Below, one piece after another: positions 18,901-26,968 of a stretch of 31,043 nucleotides of DNA. The translations under genes and the position numbers were made by a program. Source of the stretch: CAXBID01 sp963975495 (GTDB lineage Bacteria; Bacteroidota; Bacteroidia; Flavobacteriales; Flavobacteriaceae); assembly GCA_963975495.1 (NCBI GenBank), contig CAXBID010000010.1, positions 1-31,043 on the forward strand, given 5' to 3'. The notes beneath the pieces are model-generated. The model worked only from the letters and a program-made list of their open reading frames with translations. It did no database searches and was not told the DNA's origin. Within the stretch, counting starts at the first letter, position 1; each line of letters opens with the position of its first letter.

Positions 18901-19164
18901 TGGGTTTTCAGCATAATAAAATTTCCATGTGCCGTTGAGCGATTTATAAAGTGCTGATTTTTCCCAACTCGCATTGGCTAAGGCCTCTTCTTTTGATGAA
19001 TGCATATAAAATGTGGCTCGTGGCTTTTCTCTGTTAATCTGAAAAACCTCTGGATCTTCCCATTCTGGGTTTTCCCAAGTTTCTGCTGTATATACAGGTC
19101 TTTCTATAACGTTACTACAGGATAAAATTAAAAAAGTAAATAAGAGCATACTATATTTATACAT
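15976..19164 (-). CDS. GH2 beta-galactosidase-like lipoprotein (LacZ type)
   Basis: The product has 1062 residues and a lipoprotein signal (FLILSC, Cys16), placing it in the periplasm or on the surface. Domain order follows large LacZ-type GH2 enzymes: sugar-binding jelly roll (about 45-240, with YKSLNGTWKFYY, PSNWEMEGFG, YVWLNGQKVGYSEGSKTPAEF), an immunoglobulin-like domain (240-350), the TIM barrel (about 350-640), a second Ig-like domain, and the C-terminal beta-gal small-chain domain (about 770-1060, with PRFGNNF, NVNWYGRGPHENYQDR). The acid/base is E487 in SLGNEAGNG and the nucleophile E550 in QCEYSHAMGNSLG. Family activity is usually release of terminal beta-galactose; some relatives take other sugars. 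It ends the enzyme cluster and starts 37 bp after the GH-A gene stop. Confidence 0.95.
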   Translation of the reverse strand: MYKYSMLLFTFLILSCSNVIERPVYTAETWENPEWEDPEVFQINREKPRATFYMHSSKEEALANASWEKSALYKSLNGTWKFYYAENPSLRPSDFYKDDFDLNGWDEINVPSNWEMEGFGIPIYTNIKYVFPKNPPFIKHDLNNVGSYKRTFEVDDTWTEKEVFLHFEGVSGAMYVWLNGQKVGYSEGSKTPAEFNISKYLKKGKNDLAVQVLRWSDASYMEDQDFWRLSGIERDVYLYAQDKVGLNDVALTSGLINDYQDGSFKIDLELKNSTKTPATKNINVQLLDGDKEILNFSKQETLQPGISKISFEDVVADVKSWNAEIPQLYTVLISVGDKSTALKTGFRTVEIKNNQVLVNGKAVLFKGVNLHDHDDTRGHVITEALTMTDLKLMKENNVNAIRCSHYPKNPFFYRLCDEFGFYVIDEVNIETHGMGATNQGLDNNEEAKKIHPAYRPEWKAMHLDRTERMYERDKNHTSIITWSLGNEAGNGENFFATYQWLKDKETTRPVQYEGATNYENTDIQAPMYWRIHHMVEYAENNPKRPLIQCEYSHAMGNSLGNFQDYWDVIEAYDVMQGGYIWDWVDQGILTKNDNGEAYWAYGGDLGGEDLQNDGNFCLNGVVNPDRTPHPALEELKKVYQYIKFKSTKPKSGKIEIFNNYDFTNLNNFELSWELKENGLQIAEGVLENLNISPNTSTKVNLKLPKLDVNNKEYLLNIYAKTRTEQQLLDKGYTVAYEQFEMGNYKPEPLEVAESSPFNITLKDSVLTLSNNAVKIAFNKNTGLLSEIDYGNGNVLVEGIKPNFWRAATDNDFGYNMPQKFKVWKEATDNQQLVSFKAENNGKDLDLNSLENLKSLESVKVVSTFNLPSVNGSISISYTVHKDGSITVNNRLKNISKNLPPMPRFGNNFIIRNAYDNVNWYGRGPHENYQDRNTSALVDIYKAKVEDLYFPYIRPQENGYKTETRKVSFTNEKGSGLQIQKASGNFSFSAHHQYNSDFDAGMQKQQRHTADISKRDFVNINIDYEQMGVGGDDSWGAQPHDKYKIFPDNLEYTYSIQPVVNVN

Positions 19165-19201
19165 ATTGAATTATTTTATGATATGTGTTTTATACGCTGT
19201 A

Positions 19202-20680
19202 TTAATTATTTAGCGTGATTTTTATGGTACTTACTGAAAGTGCTTCAGTGGTCAACATTACAGTATCTTCTGGAGATGGAAAATTTTTGGATTCAATAGG
19301 TGTACCGTTATTAATCGCATCAGTACTTATCGAAGAATACCCCGTTATTTTAAGGATGCCATTACTTGCATCTTTAACAGTAATGGAGATATCTTTTGCT
19401 TTTGCACTGTAATTTGAGTAATGTGCGTACACCGTATTTTCATCTTTTTTTCTAAAAGCAATAATTTGTGAATCTGCATCACTCTCAATATCAAACCCAA
19501 TAACGTGAGATGAAGCAGGTTGCGCTGAAGTTAATTCCCTAAAGGCGTAATAATGCTTATAAGGTGTTGGTTTGTCGGCTGCCCAAGGAATGCTTAAAAG
19601 TCCTCCGGGGTGAATTTCCTCATTCGGGTAATTGTTTTGAAAATAAAACCAAGCGCTTACACCATTGTTTACAGCAGTAGAAAAAAGGTTTGATAAAGAT
19701 AAAGCTGCTTTGAGGTCCCTGCTAGCAAAAACAGCATCAAGATTTAAAGCATCGCCTTTTAGAGCGTGAGTTTCCGACTGATAGAAAGCCTTTCCTTCTG
19801 CTTGGTTAACGATATTTTTGAACAACTGCGGGTTAGCACCATTTTCGTATTGATGGGTTGCTATAATATCTATTTCCTGCCACACATCGGGATGATTAGT
19901 TTTAAAATATGCCATATATTCAAGACAGCCATTTGGAGAAATAGTACTTGGGCCCATAATTAATGGCACTTTCATGTTGAGTGTATTTATCAAAGGGTCT
20001 GCCAACATCGCCTTAAATTTAGGTACTGCAAATTTAAAAACACGGGACACCGCCTCTTTAGTGTCACCATTAAGCCCATAATGATACTTCCTGAAAGTTC
20101 TATCCAAATCTGGCTCATTCACCACATTTAAAATTTCCGTGGATACACCACGCTCCTGAAACCCTTTAAATAACTGAAACCACCAATTTGCCAATTTATT
20201 ATAAATTTCAGGGTCATCTGTATTTAGTGCTTTTAGGGTTTCACTACCAACGGTAATATCATACATCAAATCTACAGGAAACTTATTGCCTACTAAGGAA
20301 AACTCCAATTCTGGTCGGTAAACTTTAGCGGCCTTCACATAGTCTGCTCTTCTATCAAAATAGTCTGGATTATCAACAGGATAAATTTCTATATAATCCT
20401 GAAAATACTTCATGTTGCAATCTTTAGCTATCAAACGGATGGCCTCATCTTGAGCCGTTGCGTTCATACTGTAATGATGCCCTAAAAATAAGCCTATGGA
20501 AACACCGCCTCCTATAAATTGATGCTTATAATCTTCAGCTTTCAACACGATTTTTTGTGCATTTTCAACTGGGTTGTCTTTAATGGGTTTTTCTTCTGTT
20601 ACTGGATCGTCTCCGCTACATCCAATCATACTAAATATCAAGCATGATACTAAAATAACGGTTGTATTTATTGTTTTCAT
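19202..20680 (-). CDS. Clan GH-A retaining glycoside hydrolase lipoprotein, family not assigned
   Basis: I start this at the ATG at 20680 (MKTINTTVILVSCLIFSMIGC, lipobox Cys21), giving 492 residues; an in-frame ATG 36 bases further upstream gives a poor leader. The core looks like a TIM barrel with clan GH-A catalytic residues: acid/base E189 in NVVNEPDL at the end of strand 4 and nucleophile E303 in FYQSETHA. An opening motif QFIGGGVSIGLFLGHHY (about 54-70) and a beta-sandwich C-terminal region (about 385-492, IIAFRKKDENTVYAHYSNYS...) recall GH30/GH39/GH86-like enzymes, but none fits well enough to name. As an exported enzyme between a GH43-like and a GH2 gene it could be an endo-acting enzyme on the backbone. 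Endo versus exo action and linkage are unknown. Confidence 0.85.
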   Translation of the reverse strand: MKTINTTVILVSCLIFSMIGCSGDDPVTEEKPIKDNPVENAQKIVLKAEDYKHQFIGGGVSIGLFLGHHYSMNATAQDEAIRLIAKDCNMKYFQDYIEIYPVDNPDYFDRRADYVKAAKVYRPELEFSLVGNKFPVDLMYDITVGSETLKALNTDDPEIYNKLANWWFQLFKGFQERGVSTEILNVVNEPDLDRTFRKYHYGLNGDTKEAVSRVFKFAVPKFKAMLADPLINTLNMKVPLIMGPSTISPNGCLEYMAYFKTNHPDVWQEIDIIATHQYENGANPQLFKNIVNQAEGKAFYQSETHALKGDALNLDAVFASRDLKAALSLSNLFSTAVNNGVSAWFYFQNNYPNEEIHPGGLLSIPWAADKPTPYKHYYAFRELTSAQPASSHVIGFDIESDADSQIIAFRKKDENTVYAHYSNYSAKAKDISITVKDASNGILKITGYSSISTDAINNGTPIESKNFPSPEDTVMLTTEALSVSTIKITLNN

Positions 20681-20717
20681 AAGGCTGTTGTATTTATAAT
20701 TTAATTTAAAATTCATT

Positions 20718-22196
20718 TTATAATTTCCATGTATCTTCCCATATCATGGGTATAATGGTGCCATCATCATTAAACTCAAGCGGTTTGCTCCAATATTGGT
20801 AATCGTGCCCTTTTACGTTATCTGATGCCGAACCCCATAAATCGCCAATCCACATAAATTTTTCGCCATTTTCTGTTTGCAGCTTGGTAACATAACTTTG
20901 TTGTGCGGGAATGATGGGTTTCTTTGGGATGGTTTTACCAGTAATAAAAAAGGAAGCCGCTTTGGAAACCAATACTTCTTCAGAAAATAGGGCTATCTCG
21001 TTTATGTAAAGTTTGTCAAATGAATAATTTTCAGCAATAGGTACTATTTTAATTCTATGGGTATGTATGCCATTAAAATCAATAGAAACCTGTTCTTGTA
21101 AAGCGGATTTTAAAACGGTTATATTTTCTGGATTAATTTCATCCCATGTGCTAAAGTTCCAAGTGAATATTTTAAAATTTGGAGTTTTTATTTTTGGATG
21201 CACCCTTGGGTTGCTAACATCGCCACAATTTTCTGGTCGGTTTCCTGTAAATAGATGCATCTTGATGTTATCAACTGTTTTTTTATCAGAAAATTGAACT
21301 TCAACAGCATTAAAAATACTATCCTTTTTTTCGATGGTTTCGTAAAGCGTTCCTCTGGTTACGCCATCATTTATAACCAATGACGATTTTCCTGCGTATC
21401 TATTGATATTTCCTGTAAATTGGTATCCATTTAATGGATTATCAGACATATATACCCGTGCTCCAGAACCATAATTACAAAAACAACAGGTATAATCGGT
21501 CATTAAATAATAGGTTCCGTTTTTCTTGAATTGCGTACCTGCTTCCATATGTTCTGCGATAATACCACCATTTTCCATGGTTGAAACGGTATAATCTTCA
21601 TCCAATTTTTCTACTGATACCTGATGGTTTTGAATGGTGTTATAGCTTAAATAACAACTCTGGTCGTCATCAACAAAAAGTCCGAAATCGCCCAATCCAA
21701 CATCCGACCGGAACATCATTACGTTGCTATTTACAATTTTAAAAGGACCTGTAGGGCTTTTACTGGTTGCCACTCCAAATTGTCCGTTCCATAATTTAGG
21801 ATACCAATTGTACCATAATACATAACGTTTTGTTTTTTTGTTGTACACCACATGTGGACGGTAATACACGCCTTCGGGTTGATTTGGCAACAATCTACCC
21901 TCCTTTTTCCATACTTTTAAATCTTTGGAACTGTAGCATACATAATGATTTTCAGTAGTAAATCCGTTGGTATTGCCATAACGTGTACCGTACCAATAAA
22001 ACGTATCGTTAAATTGAATGAGCCTGCCATCGTGGGCATCTACAATATGCCCATCGGTATCTAAACGGGGTTTTACATTATTTACGGTTATGGTTTGTGA
22101 TGCTACTATGTTTGCTGAAAGCAACATAAAAACATAGAAAAACAGATGCCGTTGAAAACAAATTTTATTTATAGATTTACTCGTTTTTAGATTCAT
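20718..22196 (-). CDS. GH43-like beta-propeller enzyme with inserted beta-sandwich domain
   Basis: The 492-residue product has a long signal peptide ending around ASQ (residue 34). The propeller starts with LDTDGHIVDAHDGRLIQF and FYWYGTRYG, continues with YYRPHVVYNKKTKRYVLWYN (about 111-130), GDFGLFVDDDQ (169-179) and AEHMEAGTQFKKNGTYYL (214-231), and closes with YWSKPLEF...MIWEDTW at the C-terminus. This resembles GH43 subfamilies 24/34, which include exo-beta-1,3-galactosidases. Candidate catalytic residues are D53 or D56, D170 and E215 or E218. Unusually, residues of about 275-405 break the propeller with a discoidin-like module (VEVQFSDKKTVDNIKMHLF ... KLYINEIALFSEE), and a CCFC cluster sits at 237-240. 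The start ATG overlaps the end of the esterase gene by 20 bases, so translation is probably coupled. Confidence 0.85.
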   Translation of the reverse strand: MNLKTSKSINKICFQRHLFFYVFMLLSANIVASQTITVNNVKPRLDTDGHIVDAHDGRLIQFNDTFYWYGTRYGNTNGFTTENHYVCYSSKDLKVWKKEGRLLPNQPEGVYYRPHVVYNKKTKRYVLWYNWYPKLWNGQFGVATSKSPTGPFKIVNSNVMMFRSDVGLGDFGLFVDDDQSCYLSYNTIQNHQVSVEKLDEDYTVSTMENGGIIAEHMEAGTQFKKNGTYYLMTDYTCCFCNYGSGARVYMSDNPLNGYQFTGNINRYAGKSSLVINDGVTRGTLYETIEKKDSIFNAVEVQFSDKKTVDNIKMHLFTGNRPENCGDVSNPRVHPKIKTPNFKIFTWNFSTWDEINPENITVLKSALQEQVSIDFNGIHTHRIKIVPIAENYSFDKLYINEIALFSEEVLVSKAASFFITGKTIPKKPIIPAQQSYVTKLQTENGEKFMWIGDLWGSASDNVKGHDYQYWSKPLEFNDDGTIIPMIWEDTWKL

Positions 22197-23007
22197 GATT
22201 TATTCTATTTATAAAATTGATCAATAATTGAAATGCAGGTTGTACCATACCACCATGGTCATAGCCATCCAATTCATAAAGCGTGGTGTTTTTATGTCCA
22301 ACCACTTTTAACATACGCATGAAATAGGCGTTTTCCTCATAACGTCCCAATAGTTCTTTTTCTCTATCTCCAGTAATCAATAGTATGGGCGGTGCCTCTT
22401 TTCTAACATGGTACAGTGGTGCGAACTCGTCAATAATAGGTTGTGTTCCTTCAATACCTTGTTCTTTTCTTATGGTAAAATGGGTTATGGTATGACCGCT
22501 AAACGGAATTAAACCTGCAATGTCATTGGCATTTATATCATATTTATTGAGCCATTTTTTATCAAAACCTACCATGCTTGCCAAATAGCCCCCTGCGGAA
22601 TGCCCAGACACAAAAATGGATTTTTTAGTGCCGTTGTAGGTTTCAATGTTATTGAAAACCCAAGCTACGGCAGCGGCGGCATCTTCTATATATTTGGGAT
22701 TTTTAACTTTTGGGGATAACCTGTAATTTACGGCAACTATAATTATTCCGTTGTTTTTTAAGGCCTCGGGAATAAATTTATCGCCACCCGAAAGTCCACC
22801 TCCATGAAACCAAACTACAGTGGGAGCATCCTTTTTGGTTTTGGGATAATAGACATCCAACTGACACCTATTTTTCACATAGGCATCAACATCATTTATA
22901 GAATCATTATAATAATGAAGTCCTTCATCGGTATCATACGTATTATTTTGTGAAACCACAGACATCACAAAAAGAAGCGCGACGTATATAAAAATTTTAT
23001 ATATCAT
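22177..23007 (-). CDS. Exported alpha/beta-hydrolase, probable carbohydrate esterase
   Basis: This 276-residue protein has an N-terminal signal peptide (cleavage near VVSQ, residue 20) and the features of the HGGG (hormone-sensitive lipase-like) branch of alpha/beta hydrolases: oxyanion loop FHGGGLSGGDKF (68-78), nucleophile elbow GHSAGG with Ser137, acid Asp214 in LLITGDREKEL, and His251 in DGYDHGGM. Such proteins in PULs commonly remove acetyl or other acyl groups from sugars. The esterified sugar is unknown. It precedes the GH43-like gene with a 20-base overlap and follows the sulfatase after a 174-bp gap containing a perfect hairpin repeat. Confidence 0.88.
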   Translation of the reverse strand: MIYKIFIYVALLFVMSVVSQNNTYDTDEGLHYYNDSINDVDAYVKNRCQLDVYYPKTKKDAPTVVWFHGGGLSGGDKFIPEALKNNGIIIVAVNYRLSPKVKNPKYIEDAAAAVAWVFNNIETYNGTKKSIFVSGHSAGGYLASMVGFDKKWLNKYDINANDIAGLIPFSGHTITHFTIRKEQGIEGTQPIIDEFAPLYHVRKEAPPILLITGDREKELLGRYEENAYFMRMLKVVGHKNTTLYELDGYDHGGMVQPAFQLLINFINRINHESKNE

Positions 23008-23102
23008 TATTTTTTAAAGAATTTATTTTGACACATAATAAAAATTTATAATAGAACAAATAAATTACACACATTTAGCACATTACGGCTTGTTCGTTAC
23101 AT

Positions 23103-23135
23103 AGACCTCACAGGTTTTGAAAACCTGTGAGGTCT
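23103..23135. repeat. Perfect 33-nt hairpin repeat between sulfatase and esterase genes
   Basis: AGACCTCACAGGTTTT (23103-23118), a single G, then AAAACCTGTGAGGTCT (23120-23135) make a perfect 16-base inverted repeat with almost no loop. In RNA the central bases would open into a small loop, leaving a stem of about 14 bp. It lies 47 bp after the sulfatase stop. The arm CCTGTGAGGTC resembles intergenic hairpins I recall from flavobacterial genomes, which I cannot verify here. On the minus strand no U-run follows the stem, so it looks more like a dispersed repeat or RNA-stability element than a terminator. Confidence 0.7.
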
Positions 23136-23181
23136 TAATTATCCTGAAAATTACGAGTAGTTTAATTCTCAAAATTAATTT

Positions 23182-24615
23182 TTATGTCCCTTTATAATTC
23201 GGGTTCGGTTCTGGAAACTTAGCATTCATACCTTTTAAGGCATCATCTAATTTTTGCTTCATCTCCTCAAATTTTTCAGAATTGGATTCAACCAAATTAT
23301 GGGACTCACTTATATCTTCCTTTAAATTGTATAATTCGTAACGCTCGTCTTCATAAAAATATAAAATCTTCCAATCGCCTTCACGATATGCCGATGCTGG
23401 TTTGCCGTGTTGTGGGCTATAGTGTGGTAAATGCCATAACAAGCCACGTTGTTGCAATGCTTCACCTTTAAAAATGGGCACTAAACTTACGCCATCATTG
23501 GTCTGGTTTCCAGCATCGGTAACATCTACAAACGTGTTAAATAAATCTTGGGCAATAACAGGGGTATGGTTTACTTGATTAGGCTTAATCATTTTAGGCC
23601 ACCTCACAATAAAAGGTTCTCTGATGCCCCCTTCATAAACATAGCCTTTACCCTCTCTTAACTTGCCATTATCTGTGGGTGGCGTATGTTTTGCAAAATA
23701 AGGGACTTCTTCAACAGATAACCCGCCATTATCCGAAGTAAAAACCACCAAGGTGTTTTCTTCAAGATCTAAGTTTTTTAATGTTTTTAAAATACGTCCC
23801 ACATTTTGGTCAATAGATTCTATCATGGCCGCATAATGGATGTTTGGCATAATGGATTCATCATCATTGCCTCGCTTTTTTCTGTATTTTTCCACAAGTT
23901 CTTCTTTGCCTTCAATAGGCACGTGTGGTGCATAGTAATTCAAACTTAAAAAGAACGTGGAATCTTTTTCCTTAGTTATAAAATCGATGGCTTTATTGGT
24001 CAATACATCGGGAAGATAATCGCCTTCTTTTGAGTCGTTTTGTATTTCCGGTTTTTCTCCCAGAGGGAAAAACGGATAAAAGAAACTTTGAGGCAAGCCA
24101 TTCCAAGCACCGGCAATATTCAAATCATAACCTTGGAATTGTGGTAAAAATTTACCGCCTCCCAAATGCCATTTCCCAATATGTGCGGAATGATACCCTT
24201 TTGGTTTGAGAGCTTCTGGAATGGTTGTGAATTCCAAATCCAAATGCTGACTTATAGGAGGCGTCTTTAATTTTTGATTGGGGCCTGCAGGCTGGTTGCC
24301 GTGAATGTGCTCCGTAATATTGACCCTTATGGGATGCAAACCGGTAACCAAACTGGCCCTGGAAGGACTGCATAAAGGCGCCGCCGCATATCCGTCCGTA
24401 AAAAGGATACCTTGACTTGCCAACTGGTCTAAATTAGGGGTTTCAATAAATGCGTTGCCATAACAGCCCAAATCGAACCAACCCATGTCATCCGCAACAA
24501 TCAGTACGATGTTTGGTTTGGAATTATCAATAATTTCCTTTTTCTCTTCCTTGCAGCCAAGTAACAATACAGTTGTAACAATACAGGGTAAAATTCTTTT
24601 TAGATGATAATACAT
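23182..24615 (-). CDS. S1-family formylglycine sulfatase, lipoprotein
   Basis: The 477-residue product has a lipobox (VLLLGC, Cys21), so it is anchored in the periplasm or on the surface. It carries type I sulfatase hallmarks: metal ligands in LIVADDMGW (D42, D43), the maturation motif LCSPSRASLVTG with Cys82 to become formylglycine, SAHIGKWHLGG (K148, H150), SLNYYAPHVPIEG, and FTSDNGG. It should release sulfate from a sugar ester after activation by a formylglycine-generating enzyme such as anSME, which must be encoded elsewhere. The subfamily, and so the position of the sulfate, cannot be judged by eye. It lies 28 bp after the GH78-like gene and is probably cotranscribed. It is the clearest sign of a marine sulfated substrate. 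Confidence 0.95.
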   Translation of the reverse strand: MYYHLKRILPCIVTTVLLLGCKEEKKEIIDNSKPNIVLIVADDMGWFDLGCYGNAFIETPNLDQLASQGILFTDGYAAAPLCSPSRASLVTGLHPIRVNITEHIHGNQPAGPNQKLKTPPISQHLDLEFTTIPEALKPKGYHSAHIGKWHLGGGKFLPQFQGYDLNIAGAWNGLPQSFFYPFFPLGEKPEIQNDSKEGDYLPDVLTNKAIDFITKEKDSTFFLSLNYYAPHVPIEGKEELVEKYRKKRGNDDESIMPNIHYAAMIESIDQNVGRILKTLKNLDLEENTLVVFTSDNGGLSVEEVPYFAKHTPPTDNGKLREGKGYVYEGGIREPFIVRWPKMIKPNQVNHTPVIAQDLFNTFVDVTDAGNQTNDGVSLVPIFKGEALQQRGLLWHLPHYSPQHGKPASAYREGDWKILYFYEDERYELYNLKEDISESHNLVESNSEKFEEMKQKLDDALKGMNAKFPEPNPNYKGT

Positions 24616-24643
24616 ATGCTGTTTTTTTTATATGAATATTGAG

Positions 24644-26968
24644 CTATCTTATATTTGCTTTAATGTGATAATTTCCTGATGCTATTTCTATAAAATGATA
24701 ATCTTTTTCTGTCGCAAATTGAACTGTTTTATCATTTACTGAAATCTCTTTGAATGTTGAAGGCACATAGATTTTTGCTTTTGTGTTTTCAGGAATTTTC
24801 AATTTTAATCCATACCCGTTTGTAGCATCAATTTCTACTTCAATGTTTCCTTTAATACTTGGCACCACTGCTTTCACTTTTTCTAAAAAACCCAATTGTG
24901 GTTTAATTTGAAAGGTATCATACCCCGCAGAGGTAGGATAAACACCGGCAACGTATTGTGATAACAACGTAAGTCCTCCTCCGCTCCATGCGTGGTTGGT
25001 AGTGCCACCGCCAAAACCTTTTGCCCCAATACCCCAACCTTCCCACATCGTGCTATAATCTGGATGGTTTACCATGGTTGAAAAACGTTCTTGCATGCGT
25101 TGCAAGGCCTCCTCGGAATAACCCATTTGAAATAGGGCTTCCAACACATATTTTTCCATGTAGGGGCTGGCATGTTTTTCTACTTTTAATATTTTTAAAA
25201 TAGCATGATATTTTTCAGTATCAGCTAAACCAGAAACGACTGCCAAACCTTGTGAGCGATCATCTGTTTCTCCTTGGTATTCTGATGAACGATAGGCAGT
25301 ACCGTTCCAAAATTCAGTATTGAAATCTTTTTTAAATTGTTCCATTTTAGATTTTGTAGGTGATGCGTTTTCAGTTTTTCCCAACAATTCCGACATTCGG
25401 TAATAGCTATCCAAAGCCATATAATATTGGGTATTAAATAAGATGGGCATATCTTTGTTACCGCCCCAATCGCCCCAAGTCCAACCACCTTTTCTGGCTA
25501 TAACAGTTCCATTATCATTTAACTTCCAAAGCGCCAAGTATTTTTCAACATTTTTATAAACCTTTTCTAAAGTGGATTTATCTCCTGTATGCCAATAATA
25601 ATTCCAAAAGCCATAGGTGCCAATACTGGACAGCATTTGTGTTGGCAATTCTTGGTGCCAATTTCCAGCGGGTATAGGCGAATACATCGTACTATCGGGA
25701 CGTTGCCAATTTGCTAATTCCAATATGCCCTTTTTAACCAATAGGTTAGAACTCGGCGATAATGCGTAGAAGGCTTCGCCACTTTCCAGAACCACATCGC
25801 CCCACCATTGGGCGCGTTCCCTGTCTGGGCAATCCATGTAATTATCGCGCATGGTTACATATAGAGTACGTAATGATTTTTGCCACAACCGATTGTAAAA
25901 ATCATCATCACATTCAAAATTTCCTGTAAACTCCGTATTATAACCTGTTTCCCTGTATTTTAAATCCAATATTTTAACACCTTTCGGAATGATATAGTAT
26001 ATTGTCTCGCCATTCATCCAGCCAAAACTTTCATAAGACTGAACACCTTGCTTTGTGGTGTATTCTGCTCTTACATTTGGTGGTCCTCCGCCTCTGTAAT
26101 TACTTGTTAGCATCTCTATAAGAAGGCCTTCTTTTGCATCTAATTCAAAATATGGCGTAATCTGCGCGTTATAAGGCAACGCTAATTTTAGAGTGTCTCC
26201 CGTGGAAATAAATGGAAAAGTTAGATTCGTATTATACGATTTTAATCCAAAATTTTTCCATTGCGGAATGGGGCGTTGTACCAATTGATTCCAAGGTGTC
26301 GTTGGGACTGTTCCATATACAATGGCATTTGGTTTTGCTATATCATCAAAATTGGGTTGTATAAAATCAAAATTGCCGGTTCTGGCATCGAAAGCAACAT
26401 TAGACTCAGGCAATCGATAATTAGGATGAGGGGCGTTGGTTTCTGTAAAAGCAGGATGCAACCATGCTTTCCAAGTGGCATCGGATAAGATATTAAAAGC
26501 ATCGGTCTGTACATCGAACAGCAAGCCTGACTTGCCACTACTTTTATGGGAAAAACCATCTTTTCCAAAATACCAAACCAAAACCGCGAAGGTGTTTTTG
26601 CCTTTTTTTAAATATGAAGTTATATCTACTTTGTCATAATAGGTGTCTTTTGGTGTTGGACCTCGTTTTAATCCGCCTTCAAATACTACCATTTTTCCGT
26701 TTATCAAAAGCCAATATTTTGTATCGACAGCAATTCTAGCTATTATAGGCTTATCAGAAATGGTTTTTATATCGATTTCTTTTCTAAAATTAATCCAAGT
26801 ATTAACCGTATCTGTGCCAACATCCGTACCGATCCATTGGGCTTTCCACAGATAATCAGCTTCTAACTCCTCTACATTTAAAACTTCATTTTTTGTAATA
26901 GGTAATTTATTTTTACAAGAAAAAGAGCTTACAATCAAGATTAAAATAATATATAGAAAATGCTTCAT
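24644..26968 (-). CDS. GH78-like alpha-L-rhamnosidase lipoprotein
   Basis: The protein has 774 residues and a lipobox (VSSFSC, Cys18). N-terminal beta-sandwich domains (about 40-230; KYWLLINGKMVVFEGGLKRGP and YLKKGKNTFAVLVWYFG) match the sugar-binding modules of bacterial rhamnosidases. A linking beta domain follows, then the (alpha/alpha)6 catalytic barrel (about 350-690) with DNYMDCPDRERAQWWGDV (376-391), the GH78 signature in which E384 is the probable general acid. Further barrel motifs are GNWHQELPTQMLSS, GWTWGDWGG, DDRSQGLAVVSGL and STMWEGWGIGAKGFGGGTTNHAWSGG. A C-terminal beta-sandwich ends the protein. Expected reaction: inverting release of alpha-L-rhamnose. It is the first gene of the enzyme cluster. 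Related helical enzymes acting on other sugars exist, so the substrate is probable rather than certain. Confidence 0.9.
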   Translation of the reverse strand: MKHFLYIILILIVSSFSCKNKLPITKNEVLNVEELEADYLWKAQWIGTDVGTDTVNTWINFRKEIDIKTISDKPIIARIAVDTKYWLLINGKMVVFEGGLKRGPTPKDTYYDKVDITSYLKKGKNTFAVLVWYFGKDGFSHKSSGKSGLLFDVQTDAFNILSDATWKAWLHPAFTETNAPHPNYRLPESNVAFDARTGNFDFIQPNFDDIAKPNAIVYGTVPTTPWNQLVQRPIPQWKNFGLKSYNTNLTFPFISTGDTLKLALPYNAQITPYFELDAKEGLLIEMLTSNYRGGGPPNVRAEYTTKQGVQSYESFGWMNGETIYYIIPKGVKILDLKYRETGYNTEFTGNFECDDDFYNRLWQKSLRTLYVTMRDNYMDCPDRERAQWWGDVVLESGEAFYALSPSSNLLVKKGILELANWQRPDSTMYSPIPAGNWHQELPTQMLSSIGTYGFWNYYWHTGDKSTLEKVYKNVEKYLALWKLNDNGTVIARKGGWTWGDWGGNKDMPILFNTQYYMALDSYYRMSELLGKTENASPTKSKMEQFKKDFNTEFWNGTAYRSSEYQGETDDRSQGLAVVSGLADTEKYHAILKILKVEKHASPYMEKYVLEALFQMGYSEEALQRMQERFSTMVNHPDYSTMWEGWGIGAKGFGGGTTNHAWSGGGLTLLSQYVAGVYPTSAGYDTFQIKPQLGFLEKVKAVVPSIKGNIEVEIDATNGYGLKLKIPENTKAKIYVPSTFKEISVNDKTVQFATEKDYHFIEIASGNYHIKANIR

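Noticed and set aside
20681..20716. Upstream ATG for the GH-A lipoprotein gene
   Set aside because: It adds 12 residues before a standard lipoprotein signal; the ATG at 20680 gives the expected leader length.
15976..26968. Ulvan utilisation locus
   Set aside because: GH78, GH2, GH43 and sulfatases do occur in ulvan loci, but no ulvan lyase or GH105-type unsaturated uronyl hydrolase is seen here.
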